A stretch of 64,000 nucleotides of DNA from an uncultured Oscillospiraceae bacterium. GTDB taxonomy: Bacteria; Bacillota; Clostridia; Oscillospirales; Acutalibacteraceae. The translations under genes and the position numbers were made by a program. Positions 45,673-54,091 of the stretch are shown piece by piece. The notes beneath the pieces are model-generated. The model had not been told where the DNA came from. It searched no databases and worked only from the letters and a program-made list of their open reading frames with translations. Location of the stretch: contig URJZ01000007.1 in the NCBI GenBank assembly GCA_900548305.1, forward strand, positions 7,183 through 71,182. Reading direction: 5' to 3'. Position 1 is the stretch's first letter. Every line of letters begins with the position of its first letter.

Positions 45673-45700
45673 ATTTTACATGATTTTTTTGTAATGTCAA
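45673..45700 (-). promoter_or_regulatory. sigma-A promoter of the trp operon
   Basis: On the - strand TTGACA (45695-45700) and TAAAAT (45673-45678) with a 16-base spacer, about 25-30 bases before the T-box leader. Confidence 0.7.
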
Positions 45701-45854
45701 TAAAAATTTTTATTTAGAAAAAGTTTTTATGAATATGTTTGTATGAACCAAGCGATGAACATACAGCCATTTTCTTTTTAGTAATAGGAAGTTTACAAAA
45801 AACAATCGTTAATGATAAAATAAGAGAAAATAAAAAGATGATATTGAGGTTTTT

Positions 45855-46364
45855 ATGAAAAAAATTGAATTTACCAAGGCAAAGAGAAGCGATATTGATG
45901 AAATTGTTGACATGTTTCGGTATACCATAGAAGAGATGAATGAAAATGGAATCCCTCAATGGGATGAAATCTATCCGTGCCGTGATGATTTATTGCATGA
46001 CATGGAACAACAGGAATTATATGTAGGAAAAATAGAGGGAAAAGCAGCAGTAGCATATGTGTTGAATCAAGAGTGTGATGATGAATATCAAAACGGAACG
46101 TGGTTATATCCTGATGCGAATTATTATGTGATACATCGACTATGCGTAAGTTCTCATTTTCAAAAGCAGGGAATTGGTACAAGAACGGTTCAGCATATTG
46201 AGGAACAAGCCAAAAATATGGGTGCAGAAACCATTCGTCTGGATGCATTTACATTAAATCCTCATGCCTTAAAATTATATGAAAAACTTGGTTATAAAGA
46301 GGTGGGAATTGCTAATTTCAGAAAAGGAAAATTTTATTTAATGGAGAAAGAACTTTCCAGATAA
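45855..46364 (+). CDS. GNAT-family N-acetyltransferase
   Basis: 169 aa. Acetyl-CoA-binding motif A is LCVSSHFQKQGIGTRTVQHIEEQA (the QKQGIGT loop), preceded by a beta-strand region YYVIHRLCV, and motif B is LNPHALKLYEKLGYKEVG. Transfers an acetyl group to an amine; substrate unknown. GAGG ribosome-binding site. Lies after the trp leader but on the opposite strand, so it is independent. Confidence 0.88.
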   Translation: MKKIEFTKAKRSDIDEIVDMFRYTIEEMNENGIPQWDEIYPCRDDLLHDMEQQELYVGKIEGKAAVAYVLNQECDDEYQNGTWLYPDANYYVIHRLCVSSHFQKQGIGTRTVQHIEEQAKNMGAETIRLDAFTLNPHALKLYEKLGYKEVGIANFRKGKFYLMEKELSR

Positions 46365-46479
46365 ATTACTTTTAGTATAATAATCATTTATTTTACCACT
46401 AGAGATATTTAGCCTTTATTTCAATATAACCTACGGAAAACATTTATGTTTAGATAGAATGCGTGAAAGGACAGATAAG

Positions 46480-46899
46480 ATGAATCATAAAGAATCTATC
46501 ATTCAGCTTTGGTTTACGATGTGGCTGCAAAAAAACGATTTAGGAATTCAGGAGATATTTTCAAAAGATGCAGTATACATAGAAAGCTGGGGCTCCGCAT
46601 ATAGAGGAAATGAAAAAATTAAACTTTGGTTTGATGAATGGAATACCCGCGGAAGTGTCTTGCAATGGGATATCAAACAATATTTTCATAAAGAAAATCA
46701 AACTATGGTGGAATGGTTTTTTAAGAACCAAATGAAAAACGGTACGATAGAAATGTTTGATGGAGTTTCTCTTATTCAATGGACACAGGAAAATAAAATT
46801 GAGTTTTTAAAAGAATTTGGCTGTAATATAAATCATTATGACCCATATCAGAATGATGTGTCATCATCTTTTAGGAGAGAAAATCCAAGATGGTTTTGA
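46480..46899 (+). CDS. SnoaL-like (NTF2 fold) protein
   Basis: 139 aa. The pattern IIQLWFTMWLQKN...IFSKDAVYIESWGSAYRGNEKI is typical for SnoaL-like/NTF2-like domains (cone-shaped alpha+beta barrel, often a small enzyme or ligand-binding module). Function unknown. Start ATG 46480 has GAAAGGA about 9 bases upstream; GTG/ATG further upstream are not needed. No partner gene nearby. Confidence 0.75.
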   Translation: MNHKESIIQLWFTMWLQKNDLGIQEIFSKDAVYIESWGSAYRGNEKIKLWFDEWNTRGSVLQWDIKQYFHKENQTMVEWFFKNQMKNGTIEMFDGVSLIQWTQENKIEFLKEFGCNINHYDPYQNDVSSSFRRENPRWF

Positions 46900-46918
46900 T
46901 TCGCTGCGCTTTATGACG

Positions 46919-46960
46919 CAAAAAATCCCCTCCTATATTGTTGTCATACAGGAAGGGAAT
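46919..46960 (-). terminator. terminator of hcp
   Basis: On the - strand TTCCCTTCCTGTA pairs imperfectly with TATAGGAGGGGA, then TTTTTT. It lies just after the hcp stop. Confidence 0.7.
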
Positions 46961-46980
46961 GCGCATGTATTATAAAATAA

Positions 46981-48579
46981 TTACGCTTTGGCTAAAATTT
47001 GTTCCAAATCTTTTTCTGCAGTGGAAATCGGATAGATTTGATAATTTTCCACTAAGAAGTTTAATACATTTGGAGATACAAAGGCAGGAAGTGTAGGACC
47101 AAGATAAATATTTTTTATACCTAAGTGAAGCAAAGTCAGTAAAATACATACTGCTTTTTGCTCATACCAGGATAAGACTAAGGTGAGAGGCAATTCGTTT
47201 ACATCACATGCAAATGCTTCGGACAGTGCCAATGCCACGCGAATGGCACCGTAAGCATCATTGCATTGTCCCATATCCAAAATACGTGGTAAACCTCCAA
47301 TTTCTCCAATATTAAGGTCGTTAAAACGATATTTTCCACAGGCCAAAGTCAGAATCATAGTGTCTTTTGGCGCTTTCTCTACAAACTCTGTATAGTAATT
47401 GCGTCCCGTACGCGCACCATCGCAGCCACCTACCAAGAAGAAATGCTGAATGGCACCATCTTTTACAGCGTCAATCACTTTATCCGCTACAGATAAAACG
47501 GTATTCCAGCCAAATCCTGTGGTTACGGTTGTACCTCCGTTGATACCTGTCATGTGCTGCGTTTCCTTATAGCCACCCAATTCCAATGCTTTTTCAATGA
47601 CAGGAGTAAAATCTTTTTCAGCTCCTATGTGAACCATTTCCGGATAAGCAACAACAGAAGTGGTAAAGATACGGTCTGCATAGCTTTCTTTGACAGGCAT
47701 AATACAATTGGTTGTAAATAGAACAGGACCAGGGATATTTTTAAATTCTTTTTGCTGATTCTGCCATGCAGTACCAAAGTTGCCTTTTAAATGAGGATAC
47801 TCTTTTAATTTTGGATATGCATGGCAAGGCAGCATTTCACCATGAGTATAAATGTTAATACCTTTGTCTTTCGTTTGCTCTAACAGTAATGCAAGGTCAT
47901 GCAAATCATGTCCGGAAACTACAATGAACGGTCCGGGTTCAATGGATAATGGAACCGTTGTAGGTACCGGATTGCCATATGTTTCACGATTGGCACGGTC
48001 AAGCAGTTCCATACAAGTTAGGTTGACCTCACCGGTTTCCATCACAATCGGCAGCAATTCTTCCATGCTAAAATCCAAGCTGATGGTTCTTAATGCTTTC
48101 AGCATAAAGTGATTTACCGTATCATCTGTATATCCCAATACCATAGCGTGATACGCATATGCTGCAATACCGCGAATACCAAATAAAATTAAGGACTTTA
48201 AGGAGCGGATATCTTCATCAGGCTCATTCCAAATTTCTTCTAAGTCATAATCTTTGCCCATACTATGAGCAGCGCAGCAACCGCATTGGGGCAAAAGAGA
48301 TCGTGTTGCTTCATGTGTTTTGTCAATCTGCCGTTGTACTTGTTCATTGTCAAAGCTGACGTTAGTAACAGTAATAAATAGTCCTTCCAATACAAGCTGA
48401 TTCAGTTCAGGTGTTACTTTATGCTCTTTTCCTTTTGCGGTAAGAGCAAGGTTTACCAATGCACCGGTTAGTTCATCTTGTAATTGTGCGGTATCAGGTT
48501 GTTTGCCGCATACTCCTACTTTGGTACAGCCGTTACAGCCGGCTGTTTGTTCACATTGAAAACAAAACATAGACATCAT
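46981..48579 (-). CDS. hcp: hydroxylamine reductase / hybrid-cluster protein
   Basis: Hcp of 532 aa. The N-terminal cysteines MFCFQCEQTAGCNGCTKVGVCGK-like (C6, C9, C18, C24, with an extra C15) bind a [4Fe-4S] cluster, and downstream Cys, His and Glu hold the hybrid Fe-S-O cluster. It reduces hydroxylamine and, in recent work, nitric oxide, protecting against nitrosative stress. The upstream gene encodes a ferredoxin-like protein probably feeding it electrons; the Crp/Fnr gene is divergent. Ribosome-binding site AAGGAG. Confidence 0.96.
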   Translation of the reverse strand: MMSMFCFQCEQTAGCNGCTKVGVCGKQPDTAQLQDELTGALVNLALTAKGKEHKVTPELNQLVLEGLFITVTNVSFDNEQVQRQIDKTHEATRSLLPQCGCCAAHSMGKDYDLEEIWNEPDEDIRSLKSLILFGIRGIAAYAYHAMVLGYTDDTVNHFMLKALRTISLDFSMEELLPIVMETGEVNLTCMELLDRANRETYGNPVPTTVPLSIEPGPFIVVSGHDLHDLALLLEQTKDKGINIYTHGEMLPCHAYPKLKEYPHLKGNFGTAWQNQQKEFKNIPGPVLFTTNCIMPVKESYADRIFTTSVVAYPEMVHIGAEKDFTPVIEKALELGGYKETQHMTGINGGTTVTTGFGWNTVLSVADKVIDAVKDGAIQHFFLVGGCDGARTGRNYYTEFVEKAPKDTMILTLACGKYRFNDLNIGEIGGLPRILDMGQCNDAYGAIRVALALSEAFACDVNELPLTLVLSWYEQKAVCILLTLLHLGIKNIYLGPTLPAFVSPNVLNFLVENYQIYPISTAEKDLEQILAKA

Positions 48580-48606
48580 TCATTTCTCCTTTTTTATTAT
48601 TTATCG

Positions 48607-49308
48607 TTAAGCAATCAGTTGGCCGTCTGTAGAGATAACAGCCACTTGCCATGGAATCATTTTTCCGCTTTGCAGCAGAGCGGTTTTTACTGCATTTACA
48701 ATTCCGCCGCAACAAGGTACCTCCATGCGTACAACAGTTATACTTTGAATTTGATTTTGTTGTATAATTGCTGTCAATTTATCTGTGTAATCCCCTTCAT
48801 CTAATTTAGGACATCCAATGAGGCAGATTTTCTTTTTCATAAAGTCTGCGTGAAAATTTCCATAAGCAAATGCAGTACAATCAGCTGCAATTAATAAATC
48901 TGATTGATGAAAGTAAGGGGCGTTAACTGGAACTAATTTTATTTGTACCGGCCATTGCTGCAATTGAGAGGGAACAGAGGTATACATCGGTTGAGCGAGT
49001 TGTTCTGAAGACTTTATCGTTTTTACTTGAGAACCAGGGCAACCGCATGGAGTAGAGGTAACTGCTTTTTGTGATTGTTGTGCAGCGACTACAGCAGCTT
49101 CGTTGTATGGCAGCGCTTCACGTATTTCAAATGTAATGGCTCCTGTTGGACAGGTAGGCAAGCAGTCGCCCAAACCGTCGCAGTAGTCATCTCGAAGTAA
49201 TTTTGCTTTTCCGTTTACCATGCCAATAGCTCCTTCATGGCAAGCAGATACACATAATGAGCATCCTGTGCAAAGTGCTTCTTCGATTTTAATAATTTTT
49301 CGTTTCAT
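48607..49308 (-). CDS. Hcp-associated 4Fe-4S ferredoxin-domain protein
   Basis: 233 aa. The N-terminal half is a two-cluster ferredoxin: CTGCSLCVSACHEGAI and CDGLGDCLPTCPTGAI. The C-terminal part carries further Cys (SLIGCPKLDEG-like, ADCTAFAYGN, VPCCGGIVNAVK). It probably shuttles electrons to Hcp, encoded 27 bases downstream in the same unit. The frame is open to 49413, but those residues have no ferredoxin likeness. ATG 49308 has AGGAG about 10 bases upstream. It is transcribed from the divergent region shared with the Crp/Fnr gene. Confidence 0.9.
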   Translation of the reverse strand: MKRKIIKIEEALCTGCSLCVSACHEGAIGMVNGKAKLLRDDYCDGLGDCLPTCPTGAITFEIREALPYNEAAVVAAQQSQKAVTSTPCGCPGSQVKTIKSSEQLAQPMYTSVPSQLQQWPVQIKLVPVNAPYFHQSDLLIAADCTAFAYGNFHADFMKKKICLIGCPKLDEGDYTDKLTAIIQQNQIQSITVVRMEVPCCGGIVNAVKTALLQSGKMIPWQVAVISTDGQLIA

Positions 49309-49351
49309 ACCTGGTTTGCTCCTGCTAAATTTATTTTGACTTTCTAATGGC

Positions 49352-49393
49352 ATTGTACTATACTGATAACAATAAATCTGTTGCATTTGCAAC
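49352..49393 (-). promoter_or_regulatory. hcp operon promoter with Crp/Fnr-like operator
   Basis: On the - strand TACAAT (49352-49357) is a -10 with a weak -35. The inverted repeat GTTGCA-N2-TGCAAC (49380-49393) is centred at -41.5 from the predicted start (49345), the classic class II activator position of Crp/Fnr proteins. The same palindrome lies just downstream of the divergent promoter TTGACT-17-TATACT (49336-49364, + strand) of the regulator gene, where binding would repress it. Confidence 0.6.
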
Positions 49394-49407
49394 GTGGAGA
49401 TGGTTTT

Positions 49408-50067
49408 TTGCAAAAATATATTCCATTATTAAAAAAGGTTACACTGTTTGAAAATATAGAAGATTCTGATATGTTGGCTATGTTAAAATGTCTGGGAGCT
49501 AGAATTCATTTTTATAAAAAAGATGAAATTCCGCTAATGGTGGGAGATGCTGTCTCTTCTGTCGGAATTGTATTAAGCGGTCAAGCCCATGTTGTTCGTG
49601 AGGATATTGATGGAAATCAGATGATTATAACGGAATTGCAGGAATGTGATTTATTTGGAGAAACATTTGCTTGTATCAAAGCAAAACATTGTCCGGTAAC
49701 TGTGAAGGCAATTACTGATTGTAATATTATGTGGATTGATTACCATAGAGTAATTACTTCTTGTTCATCAGCTTGCAGTTTTCATACCAGGTTAATTGGG
49801 AATATGCTCCGTATCATTGCATTTAAAAATTTGAGGTTGAATCGTAGATTGGAAATATTAGCAAAGCGTTCTATTCGGGAGCGATTGCTGGCGTATTTAG
49901 AATTACAGGCAGAAAGTGCTGGAAGCAGAAGTTTTTCAATTCCGTTTGACCGCAACAAATTGGCAGACTATCTTTGTACAGACCGAAGTGCTATGTCGCG
50001 TGAATTGGGTAAAATGCGAGATGAAGGAATTTTGAAATTTGAGAAAAATAGATTTACATTGCTGTAA
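49408..50067 (+). CDS. Crp/Fnr-family transcription regulator, likely HcpR-like
   Basis: 219 aa, cyclic-nucleotide-binding-type beta barrel, long dimer helix, C-terminal helix-turn-helix (FDRNKLADYLCTDRSAMSRELGKMRD). Several Cys are present (ITSCSSACSF is a conserved feature of Clostridial members), but there is no N-terminal Fnr cluster motif, so signal sensing is unknown. Divergent from the ferredoxin-hcp operon, so it probably controls that operon in response to nitrosative stress (HcpR-like; inference from context). The start is TTG 49408, with GTGGAG 7 bases upstream; the earlier in-frame codon would place the palindrome in the coding region. Confidence 0.88.
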   Translation: MQKYIPLLKKVTLFENIEDSDMLAMLKCLGARIHFYKKDEIPLMVGDAVSSVGIVLSGQAHVVREDIDGNQMIITELQECDLFGETFACIKAKHCPVTVKAITDCNIMWIDYHRVITSCSSACSFHTRLIGNMLRIIAFKNLRLNRRLEILAKRSIRERLLAYLELQAESAGSRSFSIPFDRNKLADYLCTDRSAMSRELGKMRDEGILKFEKNRFTLL

Positions 50068-50109
50068 TGAGTAAGGGCTATCCATTATGGATAGCCCTTA
50101 CTCATTACA
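50063..50109. other. 21-bp perfect hairpin overlapping the end of the Crp/Fnr gene
   Basis: TGTAATGAGTAAGGGCTATCC and its exact complement are separated by ATTAT. The stem begins two bases before the TAA stop codon. A clear T tract does not follow immediately (TATTTTGC), so it may protect the 3' end as well as terminate. Confidence 0.7.
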
Positions 50110-50306
50110 TATTTTGCTTTGCTTGAAACGATTGGTAGATATATAATTCAACAAATTTTTTCCAAGATATATGTTGTTCGTTTTGTGCGCAATTCTCATG
50201 ATATAGTGAGTTTTAGAGAAGGTATACATGAATAGAAAATTTACCTTCTTACAACTATGACGTCAACAGTTGGAACAATACACTATGAATTAAAGGAGAA
50301 AGAAAA

Positions 50307-53300
50307 ATGAACAGTCCTTATATGGGCAGATTTCAAATTACCCAGGCATTTACCTCTGAACATGATGGCTTGGATTTGGTAGGTCAGGACAGCAAACAGA
50401 TACACAGTACAGTAAACGGAACTGTAATTCATGCTGGTTGGGAAAATCCTGCAGATCATTCCCAAGGTTTCGGTTTGTATGTTTGTATTCGAGTAGGTAA
50501 CCAAGATTATTACTACGGTCATATGTCACAGATTTATGTTTCTGTAGGCCAAACTGTTAAAATTACGGATATTATCGGTTTAGAGGGTTCTACCGGTTAT
50601 TCTACAGGTAGTCATTGTCATTATTGCTGCCGTGTTGCAGGAACCAAAACACCACTTGATATTAATGCGATTAGCGGCATTCCAAACGTGGTTGGAGGTG
50701 TTTATAATGACGGTGCTTCCGGCGGAACCATTCCAGGTGGTGGCGGTATTTTCGGCGGCACTCCAAATGGTGGAATTTTAAGTGACGCGTTTCAATTGTC
50801 TTATCTAAATGGTGGAAATTGGACAATCTTTACAAATCAAGCAATGTCGAATATGGATGGTATCAAAATCCAAGCGACAAGAGTACGCCCATACTACCTT
50901 ACCTATCGTACACGGAATCAAGGTCAGGGTGATTTTTATCCATATGTCACAAGCTCACAAGATGATTATGCAGGCTCTAATGGAAAACCCATGCAACTAC
51001 TGCAAATTCAAGCATTTGATAATGATGGAACGAAGTTAACTACAGGTGTAGTAGTCATGTATCGTGTACATGTTGGCGGTAGATGGCTACCATGGGTAAG
51101 TAATGCCGACCCGGAATGGATGCAAAGTGTATTTGATAAACATCACTTAGACGGATCATTGGATACAACTTCAGCTGACGCAGGACTTCCCGGACAAAAT
51201 ATTGATGGTGTGGATATTCGCGTTTATGAATGTAATTCTCAAACCGGCGGTAGTTTAGGTGGTTTACTTGATGGTGAGGTCGCGCCCGGTATCGGTTATA
51301 TGATAGATGGTGGTTGGGAGGACATGGGTACCGGTGTACTTGCAGATCATATAGATGGTTTGAAAATTACAACAAATCCCAGCAAACCATATTATCTATC
51401 CTATCAAACATGGAACCAAGGTCAAAGCGGTTTTTATCCGGCTGTTAGCAGCTTGGAAAATGACTATGCAGGTTCTGTTGGAAAACCAATTCAATTAGTA
51501 AGTATTAAAGCTTTCAGTAAAGATGGTACAAAGTTAACTTCCGGTGTAATTGTCATGTACCGTGCATTCGTGGGTGGCAGATGGTTGCCATGGGTAAGTA
51601 ATGCTGAGCCGGAATGGATGCTAAATGTAAAAAATAAATTCAGTTTGGACGGTACGTTGGATACAACGGGATATTATGCAGGATTGGATGGACAAAACAT
51701 TTCCGGTTTGGAAATTCATGTTTTTGAAGATAGTTCCTCCAATCCAGGTACAGGTGACTTCTCAGGCTCAGAAATTAGCTTGGCAACCAGCTATATGTTC
51801 GACAATTTATCAAACTGGAATACATTTGATAAAACAGTGACAGCAGACCATATAGATGGTGTGAAAATTCAAACAGATTCTACCCATGGTTTCTATTTGA
51901 CATACCAAACATGGAATCAGGGACAAGGTGGATTCTATCCTGAAGTAACCAGTTTGCAGAACGATTATGCAGGCTCTGCAGGTAAGCCAATTCAGTTGTT
52001 TAGCATTCGTGCATATAAAAACGATGGAACCAAGCTAACATCCGGTGTTGTCATTATGTATCGTGCTTTGGTGAATGGTCGTTGGCTACCGTGGGTAAGT
52101 AATGCTGACCCACAATGGATGGATAGTGTAAAGAGCCAGTATAATTTAGACGGTACGCTTGATTATACTTCTTACTATGCAGGTATTGACGGACAAAACA
52201 TCAGCGGTCTTGAAATTCGTGCATTTGTGGGTACTACCAATGATACACCGATTGAAGGATTGGTAGGACAAGAAGCCCCTCCGGCATTAAGTTATATGGT
52301 AGACAACAATTGGACTAACTTTGATAAAAGTACAATTCCGGGGCGTTTGGATGGTTTGAAAATTCAAACAGATGCAAGCAAACCGTACTATATTACATAT
52401 CGTACACATAACCAAGGACAAGGAACTTATTATCCGTTTGTAACAAGCCGTGAAAATGATTATGCAGGTTCTGCAGGCAAACCAATTCAGTTGCTGAGTT
52501 TGTATGCGTATAAAAATGACGGTACAAAATTGGTGACAGGTGTAGTAGTAATGTACCGCGTTTATGTGGAAGGCAGATGGCTGCCATGGGTAAGTAACGC
52601 AAATCCGGAATGGATGAGAAGTGTACAGGCGAAATATAACTTAGATGGTATATTAGATGATAGCGCTTATTATGCAGGTATTGATGGAAAAAACATTAGT
52701 GGCATTGAAGTACGTATTTTTGAAGAAAATAATGCAAATATTCCTGATACACCTCAAACTCCATCAGGCCAATCTAAAATTATAGACGCACCGTTTATTT
52801 CACAGATGCCCGATTATCCGACCGGATGCGAAAGTGTAGCCACGGTTATGGCATTACAACATGCAGGAATCAATAAAACTGTTTTGTCATTTATTAACAG
52901 CTATTTATATCGAACTAGTGTACCATTTGATCCCAATATTTCTTTTGGTGGAGATCCAAGAGATACACGTAATAGTTATGGCTGTTATTCGCCAGTTATA
53001 AAAAAAGCATTAGATAAATGTTTTCAGTCTCTGGAAATCTCTTTTTATAAAGCTGTTGAGTTAAAGAATGTATCTTTACAACAATTATGCTCCGATTATA
53101 TCGATAAAGATATACCAGTCATTATGTGGGCAACGATAGATATGAAGCCAGCTCGTAATGGAGATCGGTGGTATTATAATGGCAAACTGATTCAATGGAT
53201 TATACCTGAGCATTGTTTGTTACTGGTTGGATATGATGATGAGCATTATATCTTTAATGATCCTCTAAAATCAAAACCTTTCACTTATTATAAAAAAGCC

Positions 53301-54047
53301 GCAGTAGAACAAGCTTATGCAGGACTATTTAGTCAGGCAGTTATAATCTATATGGATCGAAAAGAGGCAATTTCTAAAGTTTGTGGAATGAAAGCTAAAA
53401 ATATATTATCAACTTTTTCAATGATAAATGAACATTTATTATCAAACAAGTTTGAGTTTGATCAACAAAAGAAAGTTTTTGGATCAGAGTATGTTGATAT
53501 TTATATGACAATTAGTATAGGAATGAATTTTATGCCTACCAGTACATCGGCAATCTATAATATTAAAGATGGAAGAATAGTAATTGAAGCACAAAGACCG
53601 GGGCTATCTTTAACTCCAGGAGTTATGATACCATTTATAGACTTCCAAAATAATGGTGTATCTTTGAAAGATATTGCATTACAAATTTCTTCTGGGGATC
53701 TTGCGGTGACTGTCAAGAATATTAATACCGTTAATGATATTACTTATGTAGAAGTTGCATACACGATTTACATGCCAGAAATTGAATTACCAGATGGCTC
53801 TACTACTGAAATGTCGATGGAGATCCTTCAAGTGATTAAACAAAATCGTCCTAAAACTCCAACTGAAGAAGAAGCAGACAGAATTCAGGCTATTGATAGA
53901 TTGGAAGAACGTTTTAAAAGTGGAATGGCAGTGGATTGGACGTTGGGAGGTTCTTATTTTGCACCTATGATTGGAACAAATGAAGCGATGGCTTTAGGTT
54001 TTTTTGGAACTTTATTAATCATATTTTTAGGATTATTACCTACTTAA
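50307..54047 (+). CDS. modular M23 peptidase / tandem repeat / C39-like peptidase / membrane-anchored protein
   Basis: 1246 aa. (1) Residues 1-120: M23 (LytM) metallopeptidase with all Zn ligands, His19 and Asp23 in HDGLD, His72, and His103/His105 in GSHCHY; it would cut peptidoglycan peptides. (2) About 139-160: Gly-rich linker. (3) About 160-810: four repeats of about 150 residues, each built of two similar halves ending in DYAGSxGKPIQL and GRWLPWVSN (compare clostridial wall-binding repeats). (4) About 825-1020: C39-like peptidase, Cys841 in GCESV, His969 in PEHCLLLVG, NDPL; it shares GDPRDTRNSYGCYSPVI with the 37854 protein. (5) C-terminal domain, and a membrane helix at about 1222-1243. 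No signal peptide is seen at the N-terminus (MNSPYMGRF), so the export route is unclear. GGAGAAAG ribosome-binding site. Confidence 0.85.
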   Translation: MNSPYMGRFQITQAFTSEHDGLDLVGQDSKQIHSTVNGTVIHAGWENPADHSQGFGLYVCIRVGNQDYYYGHMSQIYVSVGQTVKITDIIGLEGSTGYSTGSHCHYCCRVAGTKTPLDINAISGIPNVVGGVYNDGASGGTIPGGGGIFGGTPNGGILSDAFQLSYLNGGNWTIFTNQAMSNMDGIKIQATRVRPYYLTYRTRNQGQGDFYPYVTSSQDDYAGSNGKPMQLLQIQAFDNDGTKLTTGVVVMYRVHVGGRWLPWVSNADPEWMQSVFDKHHLDGSLDTTSADAGLPGQNIDGVDIRVYECNSQTGGSLGGLLDGEVAPGIGYMIDGGWEDMGTGVLADHIDGLKITTNPSKPYYLSYQTWNQGQSGFYPAVSSLENDYAGSVGKPIQLVSIKAFSKDGTKLTSGVIVMYRAFVGGRWLPWVSNAEPEWMLNVKNKFSLDGTLDTTGYYAGLDGQNISGLEIHVFEDSSSNPGTGDFSGSEISLATSYMFDNLSNWNTFDKTVTADHIDGVKIQTDSTHGFYLTYQTWNQGQGGFYPEVTSLQNDYAGSAGKPIQLFSIRAYKNDGTKLTSGVVIMYRALVNGRWLPWVSNADPQWMDSVKSQYNLDGTLDYTSYYAGIDGQNISGLEIRAFVGTTNDTPIEGLVGQEAPPALSYMVDNNWTNFDKSTIPGRLDGLKIQTDASKPYYITYRTHNQGQGTYYPFVTSRENDYAGSAGKPIQLLSLYAYKNDGTKLVTGVVVMYRVYVEGRWLPWVSNANPEWMRSVQAKYNLDGILDDSAYYAGIDGKNISGIEVRIFEENNANIPDTPQTPSGQSKIIDAPFISQMPDYPTGCESVATVMALQHAGINKTVLSFINSYLYRTSVPFDPNISFGGDPRDTRNSYGCYSPVIKKALDKCFQSLEISFYKAVELKNVSLQQLCSDYIDKDIPVIMWATIDMKPARNGDRWYYNGKLIQWIIPEHCLLLVGYDDEHYIFNDPLKSKPFTYYKKAAVEQAYAGLFSQAVIIYMDRKEAISKVCGMKAKNILSTFSMINEHLLSNKFEFDQQKKVFGSEYVDIYMTISIGMNFMPTSTSAIYNIKDGRIVIEAQRPGLSLTPGVMIPFIDFQNNGVSLKDIALQISSGDLAVTVKNINTVNDITYVEVAYTIYMPEIELPDGSTTEMSMEILQVIKQNRPKTPTEEEADRIQAIDRLEERFKSGMAVDWTLGGSYFAPMIGTNEAMALGFFGTLLIIFLGLLPT
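50785..51231 (+). repeat. tandem protein repeat 1
   Basis: First of four units, about 500 bp apart, starting at the FQLSYLNGGNW stretch and ending in VDIRVYE. Its GRWLPWVSNADPEWM core is at about 51078. Confidence 0.8.
51293..51730 (+). repeat. tandem protein repeat 2
   Basis: Unit begins IGYMIDGGW and ends LEIHVFE; core GRWLPWVSNAEPEWM. Confidence 0.8.
51790..52229 (+). repeat. tandem protein repeat 3
   Basis: Unit begins SYMFDNLSNW and ends LEIRAFV; core GRWLPWVSNADPQWM. Confidence 0.8.
52291..52727 (+). repeat. tandem protein repeat 4
   Basis: Unit begins SYMVDNNW and ends IEVRIFE; core GRWLPWVSNANPEWM. Confidence 0.8.
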
Positions 54048-54054
54048 TAAAAAT

Positions 54055-54088
54055 AAAATCGAGGAATCAATCGATTCCTCGATTTTGC
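54055..54088. terminator. bidirectional terminator
   Basis: AAAATCGAGGAATC and GATTCCTCGATTTT form a 14-bp perfect stem around AATC between converging genes. Confidence 0.92.
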
Positions 54089-54091
54089 TTT

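Noticed and set aside
48484..48804. 106-codon frame over hcp and the ferredoxin gene
   Set aside because: Antisense to two well-defined genes.
50785..52727. Four repeats as a CRISPR array or DNA repeat element
   Set aside because: Repeats are about 500 bp, in frame and degenerate at DNA level; they are protein repeats.
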